Shown here piece by piece: positions 53,783-63,536 of a DNA stretch of 64,000 nucleotides. A model generated the notes under the pieces. That model was not told where the DNA came from and did no database searches. It worked only from the letters and a program-made list of their open reading frames with translations. The position numbers and the translations under genes are program-made. This DNA comes from Clostridiaceae bacterium (GTDB taxonomy: Bacteria > Bacillota > Clostridia > Clostridiales > Clostridiaceae): NCBI GenBank assembly GCA_902363375.1, contig CABIZX010000001.1, positions 558,001 through 622,000 on the forward strand, given 5' to 3'. Position 1 is the stretch's first letter, and every line of letters starts with the position of its first letter.

Positions 53783-55303
53783 ATGTCAATTCAAATAAAG
53801 AGTGCAGCGTTTTTGGGAGTAGAAGGTATATTAATTAATGTAGAGGTGGACATTACCTATGGATTACCTGCTTTTAATATTGTAGGTTTGGGAGATACAG
53901 CAGTTAAAGAATCAAAAGATAGAGTTAGAGCAGCTATATTAAATTCATCTTTAGAATTTCCTATTAGTAGAATAACAGTGAATTTGTCCCCCGCTCATAT
54001 AAGAAAAGAAGGTTCTCATTATGACTTGCCCATAGCTATAGGAATACTTATAGCAACTAATCAACTTTCCATTGATGATATAGAAAATTTTATGTTTGCA
54101 GGTGAACTATCTTTAAATGGAAATGTAAATAAAATAAAAGGAGCCCTTCCAATAGTAATTGAAGGACTTAAAAATGGTATAAAAAATTTTATAGTTCCCA
54201 TGGGAAATAGAGATGAGTGTGCCTGTGTAGAAGGAGCCAATATATATCCTATTAAAAATCTTGATGAAGTAGTTCATATTTTAACTTATAAAGATATGCA
54301 GCCATATACTTGCTTATGCAATAAAAAATCTAAGAAAAATGACTGGGTTCCAGATTTCCAGGAAGTTATTGGGCAACAAGCAGCTAAAAGAGCATTAGAG
54401 GTAGCGGTGGCAGGAAATCATAATGTTATTATGTATGGGACACCAGGCTCAGGAAAGACTATGCTTGCGGAGAGAGTTATTTCTATTATGCCACCACTTA
54501 CTGGTGAGGAAGCCTTAGAAGTTACAAAGATATATAGTGTTAGTGGAGAACTTAAAGATGAAGGGCTAATGAAGAAAAGACCATTTAGAAATCCTCATCA
54601 TACAATTACAAGTTCTGCATTAATTGGAGGAGGGCGGAATCCTTCTGCTGGAGAGGTATCATTAGCTCATAATGGAGTACTATTTTTAGATGAAATATTA
54701 GAATTTGATAAAAGAGCACTTCAGGTTTTAAGGCAGCCTTTAGAAGATAAAAAGATAAGAATATCTAGAATCAGTGGGACGACAACTTATCCCGCTGACT
54801 TCATGCTTATTGCAGCCATGAATCCCTGCAATTGTGGTATGTATGGTAGTGATAGGATATGTAAATGTAGTGAAAGTGAAATCAAGAGATATTTATCTAG
54901 ATTATCTGGTCCTTTGCTAGATAGAATAGACATATTTACCCCAGTAAATTCTATATCTTATGAAACTATAAATAGCAACAAAATAGAAGAAAAGTCAGAA
55001 ACTATGGCTATTAGGATAGAGAAGGCTAGGAAAATACAAGAAAAACGGTTTAAAAAAGATGGTATAAAATATAATAGCAGTATGTCTTCTAATCATATAA
55101 AAAAATATTGTAAATTAAATGAGGAATCTAATAGAATTCTTGAATATACCTATAAAAAGTATGGACTCAGTACTAGAGTTTATAATAGAATTTTAAAAGT
55201 AGCAAGAACCATCGCAGATTTAGAAGAAAACAAATATATAGAAGAGAATCATATTATTGAAGCTCTCCAATATAGAAAATATATAAAAGAAGATATTATA
55301 TAA
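53783..55303 (+). CDS. comM: YifB/ComM family Mg-chelatase-like AAA ATPase
   Basis: ComM is a hexameric branch-migration helicase in transformation recombination. The 506-residue protein has the N-terminal Lon-like domain (to about 175), Walker A YGTPGSGKTMLAE near residue 219, NPHHTITSSALIGGGRNPS, Walker B VLFLDEILEF near 294 and the C-terminal zinc-like CNCGMYG...CKCS. The frame is open upstream to 53729, but GAAGGTG is five bases before ATG 53783 and homology starts MSIQIKSAAFLG. dprA follows, a natural partner. Confidence 0.94.
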   Translation: MSIQIKSAAFLGVEGILINVEVDITYGLPAFNIVGLGDTAVKESKDRVRAAILNSSLEFPISRITVNLSPAHIRKEGSHYDLPIAIGILIATNQLSIDDIENFMFAGELSLNGNVNKIKGALPIVIEGLKNGIKNFIVPMGNRDECACVEGANIYPIKNLDEVVHILTYKDMQPYTCLCNKKSKKNDWVPDFQEVIGQQAAKRALEVAVAGNHNVIMYGTPGSGKTMLAERVISIMPPLTGEEALEVTKIYSVSGELKDEGLMKKRPFRNPHHTITSSALIGGGRNPSAGEVSLAHNGVLFLDEILEFDKRALQVLRQPLEDKKIRISRISGTTTYPADFMLIAAMNPCNCGMYGSDRICKCSESEIKRYLSRLSGPLLDRIDIFTPVNSISYETINSNKIEEKSETMAIRIEKARKIQEKRFKKDGIKYNSSMSSNHIKKYCKLNEESNRILEYTYKKYGLSTRVYNRILKVARTIADLEENKYIEENHIIEALQYRKYIKEDII

Positions 55304-55322
55304 AAAGAATAGGAGATTGTAA

Positions 55323-56402
55323 ATGTTTGATTTATTAAAATTATGGCTTGCTACTACAGAAATATCTAATAAGATGAAAAAATATATTTATAGTGAACAT
55401 TGTAGTTTTGATACCTTGAGAAATGAAGTATTTAATGATAGTATATCACTATTGCCTGAAAAGATTATGGAAAAGCTTAGAAAATCATATATGAAGATTG
55501 AAGAATTAGATACTTTGGAATATAGACCTCTTAGAGATATAAGTCTTTGTACTATAAATGACAAAGAATATCCTAAGAGCCTATTGGAGTGTGAGGACGC
55601 TCCTTTTAGTTTATTTTATAAAGGAGATATTTCAAAACTTGATGAAAAAAAGAACATTTCTATTGTAGGTTCTAGGAGATGTTCAAGATACGGTGTAGAT
55701 GTAACAAATAGTATAGTGAGTCAGTTAAGCCCTTATCAAGTAAATATTATAAGTGGTATGGCTAAGGGGATTGACTCCGTAGCACATAAATCTGCAATAA
55801 ATAATAATATTAATACAATAGCTGTACTAGGGAGTGGCATCGATGTTGTATATCCCAAGGAAAATTGCAGATTATATTATGAAATTTTAGAAAAGGGAGG
55901 ATGTATAATTAGTGAGTTTCCTTTAGGGACACCACCCTTAAGTAGAAATTTTCCTATGAGAAATAGAATTATTAGTGGAATATGTGAATTATTAATTGTA
56001 ACTGAAGGTGGAGAGAAAAGTGGAACTTTAATTACAGTAGGGTCAGCACTAGAACAAGGGAGAAACATAATTGTTGTACCAGGAAGTATATTCTCAAGTG
56101 AAAGTAAGGGCACTAACAAATTAATAAGAGATGGTGCTTATATCTATACTGATATCGATGATGTGTTAAATTTATTGAATATTTCTAGAATTAGTATGGA
56201 TAATAAGAATATATCAACTGTAAAAAGTGATTTAGAAGGAAAAATATATAAGGTAATAGATGATAATCCTATACATATTGATAAAATAATTAAATTAGTT
56301 GATATTGACATTAATCGATTATATAAGTTATTATTTGAGTTGCAAGTAAAAGAGGAGATTTTATGTTTAAGTGGAAACTTTTACGTTAGAATTAATAAAT
56401 AA
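55323..56402 (+). CDS. dprA: DNA processing protein DprA
   Basis: Loads RecA on incoming single-stranded DNA. The 359-residue protein has an N-terminal helical domain, the Rossmann-like core with IVGSRRCSRYGVD near residue 115, SGMAKGIDSVAHKSAI near 144 and FPLGTPPLSRNFPMRNRII near 200, and a C-terminal winged-helix (about 300-359). AGGAG precedes ATG. Together with comM it indicates at least residual DNA uptake or recombination machinery, although no competence pilus genes are here. Confidence 0.95.
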   Translation: MFDLLKLWLATTEISNKMKKYIYSEHCSFDTLRNEVFNDSISLLPEKIMEKLRKSYMKIEELDTLEYRPLRDISLCTINDKEYPKSLLECEDAPFSLFYKGDISKLDEKKNISIVGSRRCSRYGVDVTNSIVSQLSPYQVNIISGMAKGIDSVAHKSAINNNINTIAVLGSGIDVVYPKENCRLYYEILEKGGCIISEFPLGTPPLSRNFPMRNRIISGICELLIVTEGGEKSGTLITVGSALEQGRNIIVVPGSIFSSESKGTNKLIRDGAYIYTDIDDVLNLLNISRISMDNKNISTVKSDLEGKIYKVIDDNPIHIDKIIKLVDIDINRLYKLLFELQVKEEILCLSGNFYVRINK

Positions 56403-56588
56403 AATTAATGATTTATAGAATATTTAATAAAATTTGTATATTGTGAATTGTAATGGGATAATAATATTTTAAAATATATTAAGAAATAGAAAATTATATA
56501 TTATTGAAGAATATTATAATAAAATCTGCACAGTTCTTATAAATATGCAATAATGTTAAAGAGTATAAGCTGTAATGGAGGGGTTAGA

Positions 56589-58673
56589 ATGGGGCAAAAA
56601 TTAGTTATAGTTGAGTCGCCAGCAAAAGCGAAAACCATAAAGAAGTATTTAGGAAAAAATTACGTTGTGGAAGCATCCATGGGTCATGTGAGAGATTTAC
56701 CTAAAAGTCAATTAGGTGTGGATATAGAAAATAATTATGAACCTAAATATATAACTATCAGGGGTAAAGGAGAACTTTTAGATAAGATAAAAAAACAAGC
56801 TAAAAAGAGTGAAAAAATATACCTTGCTACGGACCCTGATAGAGAAGGTGAAGCAATATCTTGGCATTTAGCAAATATATTAAAAATAGATACTGAAGAA
56901 TCTTGTAGAATTGAATTTAATGAGGTTACAAAGAATGCAGTAAAAAATGCTATAAAGTCACCAAGAAAAATAAATGAAAATATATTTGATGCTCAGCAAG
57001 CCAGAAGAGTATTAGATAGGTTAGTAGGATATGAGATAAGTCCAATTCTTTGGAGAAAAGTAAAATGGGGATTAAGTGCTGGAAGAGTACAATCAGTAGC
57101 TCTTAGAATAGTTTGTGATAGAGAAAAAGAAATTCAAGCATTTATACCAGAAGAATATTGGACTATAGAAGCAAAGCTATCAAAGAATGGAGCCACAAAA
57201 AGCTTTATAGTTAAGCTACATAGTGAAAAAGGTAAAAAAATAGTTATAAATAATGAAGAAGAGGCTAATAATATCATAAAAAAAGTAAAAAAGGGAGATT
57301 TTATAGTAAAGGACATAAAGGACACATCTAAAAGTAAAAATCCATTACCACCATTTACTACAAGTACTCTTCAGCAAGATGCCTATAGAAAAATAAATTT
57401 CTCTACTAAAAAAACTATGGCAACTGCACAGCAACTGTATGAAGGTATTGATGTAAAAGGACATGGTACAGTTGGTCTTATAACTTATATGAGAACAGAC
57501 TCTGTAAGAATATCAGATGAAGCACAAGAAGCTGCTCTTGGATTTATAAAAAATACCTATGGAGATAAATACATGCCAAAGGTTAAGCGAACCTATAAAG
57601 GTAAAAAAAGAGCACAGGATGCCCATGAAGCAATAAGACCTACTAATGTAGAAATAACTCCTGAGATTGCAAAGGAATCATTAACTAATGATCAATTAAA
57701 ACTTTATACTCTGATTTGGAATAGATTTGTTGCTAGCCAAATGGAGTCAGCTATAATAGATACTACAACAGTATCCGTAGTTAATGGAGATTATTTATTT
57801 AAAACCTCAGGGTATAAAATTAGATTTGATGGATTCACTAAAATTTATGCATCAGATAATGATGATGAAGATGAAAATGCAAAATTACCAGCATTAAGTG
57901 CAGATGAAGAAGTAAAGGAAATAGCTATAGATGGTAAGCAGCATTTTACACAACCACCAGCTAGATTTTCTGAAGCATCATTAGTTAAAACCTTAGAAGA
58001 AAACGGAATAGGAAGACCAAGTACCTATGCACCAATTATAACTACTTTATTAAGTAGGAAATATTTAGAGAGAGAAAAGAAGGTGTTACTTCCAACTGAG
58101 TTAGGTTTCATAGTTAACAACATACTTAGTGAGTACTTTAAGCAAATTGTAGATGTAGAATTTACAGCTGAAATGGAAAATAAGCTAGATAATATTGAGG
58201 AAGGTCGTGTGAATTGGAAATCTGTAATAGAAGAATTTTTCACACCATTAAAGGAAGCTATAGAAATAGCCGAAAAAGAAATAGCTAAGATAACTATAGA
58301 AGACAAGGTATCTGATATACCATGTGACAAGTGCGGAAGGCTTATGGTTATAAAACAGGGAAGGTTCGGTGAATTTCTTGCTTGTCCAGGATATCCAGAA
58401 TGTAAAAACACTAAAACCATGGCTAGGGAATTAGATGTATCTTGTCCTAAGTGTGGAGGTAATATTTTAGAGAAAAGAAGTAAAAAGGGTAAGATTTTTT
58501 ACGGATGTGGTAACTATCCTCAGTGTGATTTTGTAAGCTGGTATGAACCCACAGAAAAAAAATGTCCTGAATGTGGTAGCGTAATGGCAAAAAGATATAG
58601 CAAGGCAAAAGGTAATTACTTAGAATGTATCAATGCCGAATGTAAATATAAGGAATTTACAGATAATAAATAA
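56589..58673 (+). CDS. topA: DNA topoisomerase I
   Basis: Relaxes negative supercoils. From ATG 56589 (GGAGGGG five bases upstream; an in-frame ATG at 56553 is rejected) the protein has 694 residues: TOPRIM domain with VIVESPAKAKTIKKYLG and TDPDREGEAISWH, the nucleophile tyrosine about residue 300 in ITYMRTDSVRIS, and three C-terminal zinc ribbons starting CDKCGRLM, CPKCGGNI and CPECGSVM. The 186 bases before the gene are very A+T rich without clear elements. codY follows after a promoter. Confidence 0.97.
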   Translation: MGQKLVIVESPAKAKTIKKYLGKNYVVEASMGHVRDLPKSQLGVDIENNYEPKYITIRGKGELLDKIKKQAKKSEKIYLATDPDREGEAISWHLANILKIDTEESCRIEFNEVTKNAVKNAIKSPRKINENIFDAQQARRVLDRLVGYEISPILWRKVKWGLSAGRVQSVALRIVCDREKEIQAFIPEEYWTIEAKLSKNGATKSFIVKLHSEKGKKIVINNEEEANNIIKKVKKGDFIVKDIKDTSKSKNPLPPFTTSTLQQDAYRKINFSTKKTMATAQQLYEGIDVKGHGTVGLITYMRTDSVRISDEAQEAALGFIKNTYGDKYMPKVKRTYKGKKRAQDAHEAIRPTNVEITPEIAKESLTNDQLKLYTLIWNRFVASQMESAIIDTTTVSVVNGDYLFKTSGYKIRFDGFTKIYASDNDDEDENAKLPALSADEEVKEIAIDGKQHFTQPPARFSEASLVKTLEENGIGRPSTYAPIITTLLSRKYLEREKKVLLPTELGFIVNNILSEYFKQIVDVEFTAEMENKLDNIEEGRVNWKSVIEEFFTPLKEAIEIAEKEIAKITIEDKVSDIPCDKCGRLMVIKQGRFGEFLACPGYPECKNTKTMARELDVSCPKCGGNILEKRSKKGKIFYGCGNYPQCDFVSWYEPTEKKCPECGSVMAKRYSKAKGNYLECINAECKYKEFTDNK

Positions 58674-58735
58674 AATGCCTTATAATAGTTAAAACTTAAA
58701 GAAAAATAAAATTAAATTTAAAAAAAATATGAACC

Positions 58736-58788
58736 TGTCGAAAATAACTAAAAAACCTGTTGATAGAATAAAATCTATATGTTATGAT
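58736..58788 (+). promoter_or_regulatory. codY promoter with an upstream Spo0A-box-like site
   Basis: TTGATA at 58760-58765, a 17-base spacer and TATGAT at 58783-58788. TGTCGAA at 58736-58742 equals the Spo0A box consensus and lies 17 bases upstream of the -35. AACCTGT occurs twice (58732 and 58755), forming an imperfect direct repeat. Binding is not shown. Confidence 0.5.
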
Positions 58789-58907
58789 GATATATGGCGA
58801 CGGGACAATTCTAAAAGTTATGAAAGAAACGAATATTTTGAATTATTAAAAGGTTGCAGTAATGAATAGCATTATGAAGATTAAAAGGTAAAGAAGGAGG
58901 AGTAACA

Positions 58908-59681
58908 ATGTCATTATTAGATAAAACAAGAAAGCTAAATAAAATTCTACAAAAATCTGGTTCAGAACCAGTAGTTTTTGATGATATATGTGAACTTTTA
59001 AGTGAAGTATTAGATTGTAATGTATATGTAATTAGTAGAAGGGGTAAAGTTTTAGGATATAATCTTTCCTATGGATTTGAATGTAATAAGGTTAAAGAAC
59101 AAGTAGTAGAAAATAAAAGATTCCCAGAGGAATATAATGCTAAGTTGTTAAATATAGATGAAACAAAAGCAAATATGCCAAGTAGTGGTATATGTGTATT
59201 TAACGGTGAAGTTGAATGTGACTTTAAAGATATGTTATCAACTATAGTACCTATTAATGGAAATAGAGAAAGGTTGGGAACCTTATTATTATCAAGATTT
59301 TCTAGAGAGTTTACAGAAGATGATTTAGTTATTGCTGAGTATAGTGGTACTATCGTTGGTATGGAAATGTTGAGAGCTAAAACTGATGAAATAGAAGAAG
59401 AAGCAAGAAAAAAAGCTATAGTTCAATTAGCTATAGGAACTCTATCTTATTCAGAGTTAGAAGCTGTAGAACATATATTTAATGAACTTGATGGTAGCGA
59501 AGGGCTTTTAGTTGCATCTAAAATAGCAGATAAAGTTGGAATAACTAGATCTGTTATAGTAAATGCGCTTAGAAAATTTGAGAGTGCTGGAGTTATTGAA
59601 TCTAGATCTTTAGGAATGAAGGGTACCCATATAAAAATTCTTAATGATAAGTTAATGGATGAATTAAATAAGCTTAAATAG
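58908..59681 (+). CDS. codY: GTP/branched-chain amino acid-sensing transcriptional repressor CodY
   Basis: Global regulator that represses nutrient-starvation genes when GTP and isoleucine/valine are plentiful. The 257-residue protein has the N-terminal GAF ligand domain (about 1-155), a linker helix and a C-terminal winged helix-turn-helix with [20 protein letters not shown] near residues 203-222, followed by [20 protein letters not shown] precedes ATG. In many relatives codY lies near topA and the flagellar genes; here it is a single gene with its own promoter and terminator. Confidence 0.97.
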   Translation: MSLLDKTRKLNKILQKSGSEPVVFDDICELLSEVLDCNVYVISRRGKVLGYNLSYGFECNKVKEQVVENKRFPEEYNAKLLNIDETKANMPSSGICVFNGEVECDFKDMLSTIVPINGNRERLGTLLLSRFSREFTEDDLVIAEYSGTIVGMEMLRAKTDEIEEEARKKAIVQLAIGTLSYSELEAVEHIFNELDGSEGLLVASKIADKVGITRSVIVNALRKFESAGVIESRSLGMKGTHIKILNDKLMDELNKLK

Positions 59682-59710
59682 GTTATTAATATAATAAAGT
59701 ATTATAAAAT

Positions 59711-59742
59711 AAAAATCCTTTTAAAGGATTTTTATTTTTAAT
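59711..59742 (+). terminator. Terminator after codY
   Basis: AAAAATCCTTT pairs with AAAGGATTTTT (59711-59734), then TATTTTTAA. Confidence 0.92.
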
Positions 59743-60064
59743 AATGAAATTGTATAGAATTATTTTAGTTAGTCATTAAAGATTGAACCTATATAAGAAA
59801 TTATTTTTTTAAAAAAATAAAAAAATTGAAGAAAAGGTTCTAGAATTAAGGAGATTTAGCATTTCTAAATTTTAAAATGTTAAATATATAACTTTTTTAA
59901 TATTTATATAGAATTAACTTTCATAAAGAGTCTAGATAATTTGATTATAATAAGAAAATATAAGAATATATTTTTGTTTATAAATAAAAATAATTATTAC
60001 ATATTATAGAAACCTTCATGAATTAAATAAGTAAAAGCAATTATAATAATTGAGAATAAACTTG
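59743..60064. other. A+T-rich spacer without recognisable gene
   Basis: About 320 bases of extremely A+T-rich DNA between the codY terminator and the rpsB promoter. I see no open frame with a ribosome site, no tRNA, no clear hairpin and no repeat. Confidence 0.6.
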
Positions 60065-60093
60065 TTGAATATTGATTTTTTATGTGATATAAT
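60065..60093 (+). promoter_or_regulatory. Promoter of rpsB
   Basis: TTGAAT at 60065-60070, a 17-base spacer and TATAAT at 60088-60093 preceded by TGA (extended -10). The same GTGATATAATA string occurs before uppS at 63493. Confidence 0.8.
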
Positions 60094-60115
60094 ACACAAG
60101 GTAAGAAAATACACA

Positions 60116-60173
60116 CACTACTGAATTTATTAAAAGGTGCTCTACGGAGTGTTTAATAAAAATGATGGTAGTG
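60116..60173 (+). ncRNA. Structured rpsB (S2) mRNA leader with a cUACGg tetraloop
   Basis: Three nested helices: CACTAC (60116-60121) with GTAGTG (60168-60173); TTTATTAAA (60126-60134) with TTTAATAAA (60152-60160); and CTC-TACG-GAG (60140-60149) extended by two G-U pairs. The apical C(UACG)G belongs to the very stable UNCG tetraloops. An unpaired AGG (60135-60137) bulges on the 5' side. This resembles an S2 autoregulatory leader, where the protein binds its own mRNA; the match to a known family was not computed. Confidence 0.65.
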
Positions 60174-60200
60174 GAGGAAAAAACCAGGAGGTATATTAAA

Positions 60201-60902
60201 ATGGCAGTTATTTCAATGAAACAATTATTAGAAGCTGGTGTTCACTTTGGACATCAAACAAGAAGATGGAACCCTAAAATGGCTCCATACATCTTTACTG
60301 AAAGAAATGGTATATACATCATCGATTTACAAAAAACAGTTAAGAAAATTGATGAAGCATATGATTTCATAAAATCAGTAGCAGAAGAAGGAAAAGACAT
60401 ATTATTTGTTGGAACTAAGAAGCAAGCACAAGAAGCTATCCAAGAAGAAGCTGTTAGATCAAGCATGCACTTTGTAAACAACAGATGGTTAGGTGGAATG
60501 TTAACTAACTTCAGAACTATCAAAACAAGAATAGGCAGACTTGAAGCTTTAGATAAAATGGAAGAGGATGGAACATTCGAAGTTCTTCCTAAAAAAGAAG
60601 TTATTCAACTTAAAAATGAAAGAGAAAAATTAGAAAAGAACCTTGGCGGAATTAGAAATATGGATGCTAAAAATATAGGAGCTTTATTTATAGTTGATCC
60701 AAGAAAAGAAAAAAATGCTATACTTGAAGCTAAGACATTAGGAATTCCTGTAATAGCTATAGTTGATACAAACTGTGATCCAGACGATGTAGACTATGTA
60801 ATTCCAGGAAATGACGATGCTATCAGAGCAGTTAAATTAATAACTGAGAGATTAGCTGATGCTATAATTGAAGCAAGACAAGGCGAAGAAGTAGCTGAAT
60901 AA
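60201..60902 (+). CDS. rpsB: 30S ribosomal protein S2
   Basis: The 233-residue protein starts [20 protein letters not shown] and has [34 protein letters not shown] and [21 protein letters not shown] at 60187-60192 is eight bases before ATG 60201. An ATG at 60162 in frame lies inside the leader and lacks a ribosome site. tsf follows behind a possible attenuator. Codon use is that of a highly expressed gene. Confidence 0.98.
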   Translation: MAVISMKQLLEAGVHFGHQTRRWNPKMAPYIFTERNGIYIIDLQKTVKKIDEAYDFIKSVAEEGKDILFVGTKKQAQEAIQEEAVRSSMHFVNNRWLGGMLTNFRTIKTRIGRLEALDKMEEDGTFEVLPKKEVIQLKNEREKLEKNLGGIRNMDAKNIGALFIVDPRKEKNAILEAKTLGIPVIAIVDTNCDPDDVDYVIPGNDDAIRAVKLITERLADAIIEARQGEEVAE

Positions 60903-60933
60903 TATAGCACTTTCAAACTAAATTTCAAACAGC

Positions 60934-61004
60934 CTCATCTATGGTTGTAAAACATATGAAATTTTAAAGGTAGATGAGAGAGAAATCTTTCATTTACCTT
61001 TTTG
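60934..61004 (+). promoter_or_regulatory. Candidate attenuator between rpsB and tsf
   Basis: Terminator-like hairpin: 60966-60977 pairs with 60990-61001 (AAAGGTAGATGA with TCATTTACCTTT, one G-U), running into TTTTTG. A competing eight-base perfect pairing, CTCATCTA (60934-60941) with TAGATGAG (60971-60978), would consume the ascending arm of that hairpin. The two cannot coexist, so transcription into tsf could be adjusted relative to rpsB. Confidence 0.55.
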
Positions 61005-61028
61005 TTAGGAATTAAAGGAGGAATAAGG

Positions 61029-61949
61029 ATGATAACAGCAGCAATGGTAAAAGAGTTAAGAGAAAGAACTGGATCTGGAATGATGGATTGTAAAAAAGCT
61101 CTTAGCGAAACAAACGGAGATATGGAAAAAGCAATAGAAGTTTTAAGAGAAAAAGGATTAGCAGCAGCAACTAAAAAAGCTGGTAGAATAGCAGCTGAAG
61201 GGATAGTTACTACTTATATATCTGATGATATGAAAATTGGTTCTGTAGTAGAAGTTAACTGTGAAACTGACTTTGTTGCAGCAAATGATGATTTTAAAGC
61301 TTTAGCAACTAATGTAGCTAAAATGGCTGCAACTACTAATGTAACTACTGTAGAAGAATTATTAGCAGAAAAATATGTTGGAGATGAGAGTATTACTCTT
61401 CAAGATGCTGTTACAGCTTTAATTGCAAAATTAGGTGAGAATATGTCTGTTAGAAGATTTGAAAAATTCGTTGCTGACAACGGAATAGTTCAAAGCTACA
61501 TTCACGGAAATGGAAAAATAGCAGTTTTAGTTCAATTAGCATGTGAAAAACAAGAAGATGTACTAAAAACAGTTGCTAAAGATGTAGCAATGCAAGTAGC
61601 AGCAGCTAACCCATTATTCTTAAATAAAGATCAAGTAGATAATGAAGCTTTAGAAAAAGAAAAAGAAATCTACAGAGTTCAAGCTCTTAATGAAGGAAAA
61701 CCAGAAAATATAGTTGAAAAAATGGTAATGGGAAGAATAAGCAAATACTACAAAGAAGTTTGCTTAGTAGAGCAAGTATGGGTTAAAAATGGAGATTACA
61801 CTATAAGCAAATACCTTCAAGAAGAAGGAAAGAAACTTGGTGCATCTATGGATATTGTTAAATTTGCTAGATTTGAAAGAGGCGAAGGAATCGAAAAGAA
61901 AGAAGAAAACTTTGCTGAAGAAGTTCAAAGACAAATGCAAGGAAAATAA
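61029..61949 (+). CDS. tsf: Translation elongation factor Ts
   Basis: Exchanges GDP on EF-Tu. The 306-residue protein begins [20 protein letters not shown] and has [20 protein letters not shown] in the UBA-like N domain, then the core with [15 protein letters not shown] near residue 79. AGGAGG is seven bases before ATG 61029, so the longer open frame from 61002 is rejected. A strong terminator follows. Confidence 0.98.
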   Translation: MITAAMVKELRERTGSGMMDCKKALSETNGDMEKAIEVLREKGLAAATKKAGRIAAEGIVTTYISDDMKIGSVVEVNCETDFVAANDDFKALATNVAKMAATTNVTTVEELLAEKYVGDESITLQDAVTALIAKLGENMSVRRFEKFVADNGIVQSYIHGNGKIAVLVQLACEKQEDVLKTVAKDVAMQVAAANPLFLNKDQVDNEALEKEKEIYRVQALNEGKPENIVEKMVMGRISKYYKEVCLVEQVWVKNGDYTISKYLQEEGKKLGASMDIVKFARFERGEGIEKKEENFAEEVQRQMQGK

Positions 61950-61961
61950 TACAAGATAATA

Positions 61962-61987
61962 AAAGAGAACCTAGGTTCTCTTTTTTT
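61962..61987 (+). terminator. Terminator after tsf
   Basis: Perfect 22-base palindrome AAAGAGAACCT / AGGTTCTCTTT (61962-61983) followed by TTTT. Confidence 0.93.
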
Positions 61988-62050
61988 GAAATCTATATGT
62001 ACTATAATAACTATATAAATGATAAAAACATATTTAAATCAATTTACTTC

Positions 62051-62072
62051 ATATAGTATATATATAGTATAT
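62051..62072. repeat. Two tandem 11-bp repeats upstream of pyrH
   Basis: ATATAGTATAT occurs twice in direct tandem (62051-62061, 62062-62072). Being pure A+T except for one G per unit, it may be chance slippage or part of a promoter region. Confidence 0.5.
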
Positions 62073-62101
62073 ATGACTTGAATTTAGTTTATAATTCATA
62101 A

Positions 62102-62866
<765 letters not shown>

Positions 62867-62883
62867 TTAATGGAGGTAATTTT

Positions 62884-63441
62884 ATGATAAAGGATATCAT
62901 TAAAAATGCTGATGAGAAAATGAATAAAACTATTTTAAGTTTACAAAATGAACTTGGAACATTAAAAGCTGGAAGAGCAAACCCTACAATGCTTGATAGA
63001 ATACTAGTAGAAAGCTATGGAACTATGGTACCAATTAATCAAGTAGGAAATATCTCTGCTCCAGAGCCAAGAGTTCTTCTTATTCAACCATGGGATAAAA
63101 GCTGCATGAAAGATATTGAAAAGGCAATTTTAAAATCAGATCTAGGAATTAACCCAAGCAATGATGGTCAAGTTATTAGATTAATTGTTCCAGAGTTAAC
63201 TGAAGAAACTAGAAGAAATTTAGTTAAATCAGTTAAGAAGTGCGGTGAAGATGCTAAAGTTGCTATTAGATCTATAAGACGTGATGCTAACGATAAGATA
63301 AAAAATCTAAAGAAGAATAGTGAAATCAGTGAGGATGAATCAAAAAAAGCTGAGGATAATATTCAAAAGGAAACTGATAAATTCATCAAGTTAATTGATA
63401 AAGCTGTAGAAGAAAAAGAAAAGTCAATAATGGCAGTATAG
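62884..63441 (+). CDS. frr: Ribosome recycling factor
   Basis: Splits post-termination ribosomes with EF-G. The 185-residue protein has the two-domain L shape: helices with LGTLKAGRANPTMLDRILVE near residue 27, IQPWDKSCMKDIEKAILKSDLG and the C-terminal AKVAIRSIRRDANDKIKNLKK. GGAGG precedes ATG. A strong terminator follows, and uppS begins a new unit. Confidence 0.98.
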   Translation: MIKDIIKNADEKMNKTILSLQNELGTLKAGRANPTMLDRILVESYGTMVPINQVGNISAPEPRVLLIQPWDKSCMKDIEKAILKSDLGINPSNDGQVIRLIVPELTEETRRNLVKSVKKCGEDAKVAIRSIRRDANDKIKNLKKNSEISEDESKKAEDNIQKETDKFIKLIDKAVEEKEKSIMAV

Positions 63442-63451
63442 AATAAATGAG

Positions 63452-63482
63452 ATAAAACCTGCAATATTTGCAGGTTTTATTG
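63452..63482 (+). terminator. Terminator after frr
   Basis: ATAAAACCTGCAA (63452-63464) pairs perfectly with 63468-63480 around TAT; the T-rich descending arm GGTTTTATTG supplies the U-tract. Confidence 0.85.
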
Positions 63483-63493
63483 TTAGGTATTTG

Positions 63494-63502
63494 TGATATA
63501 AT
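63494..63502 (+). promoter_or_regulatory. Extended -10 promoter of uppS
   Basis: TGATATAAT at 63494-63502 (TG-n-TATAAT), 35 bases before the uppS start. No convincing -35. Confidence 0.5.
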
Positions 63503-63536
63503 AGCATCATGAATATTTGAAATGGAGAGATATGGT

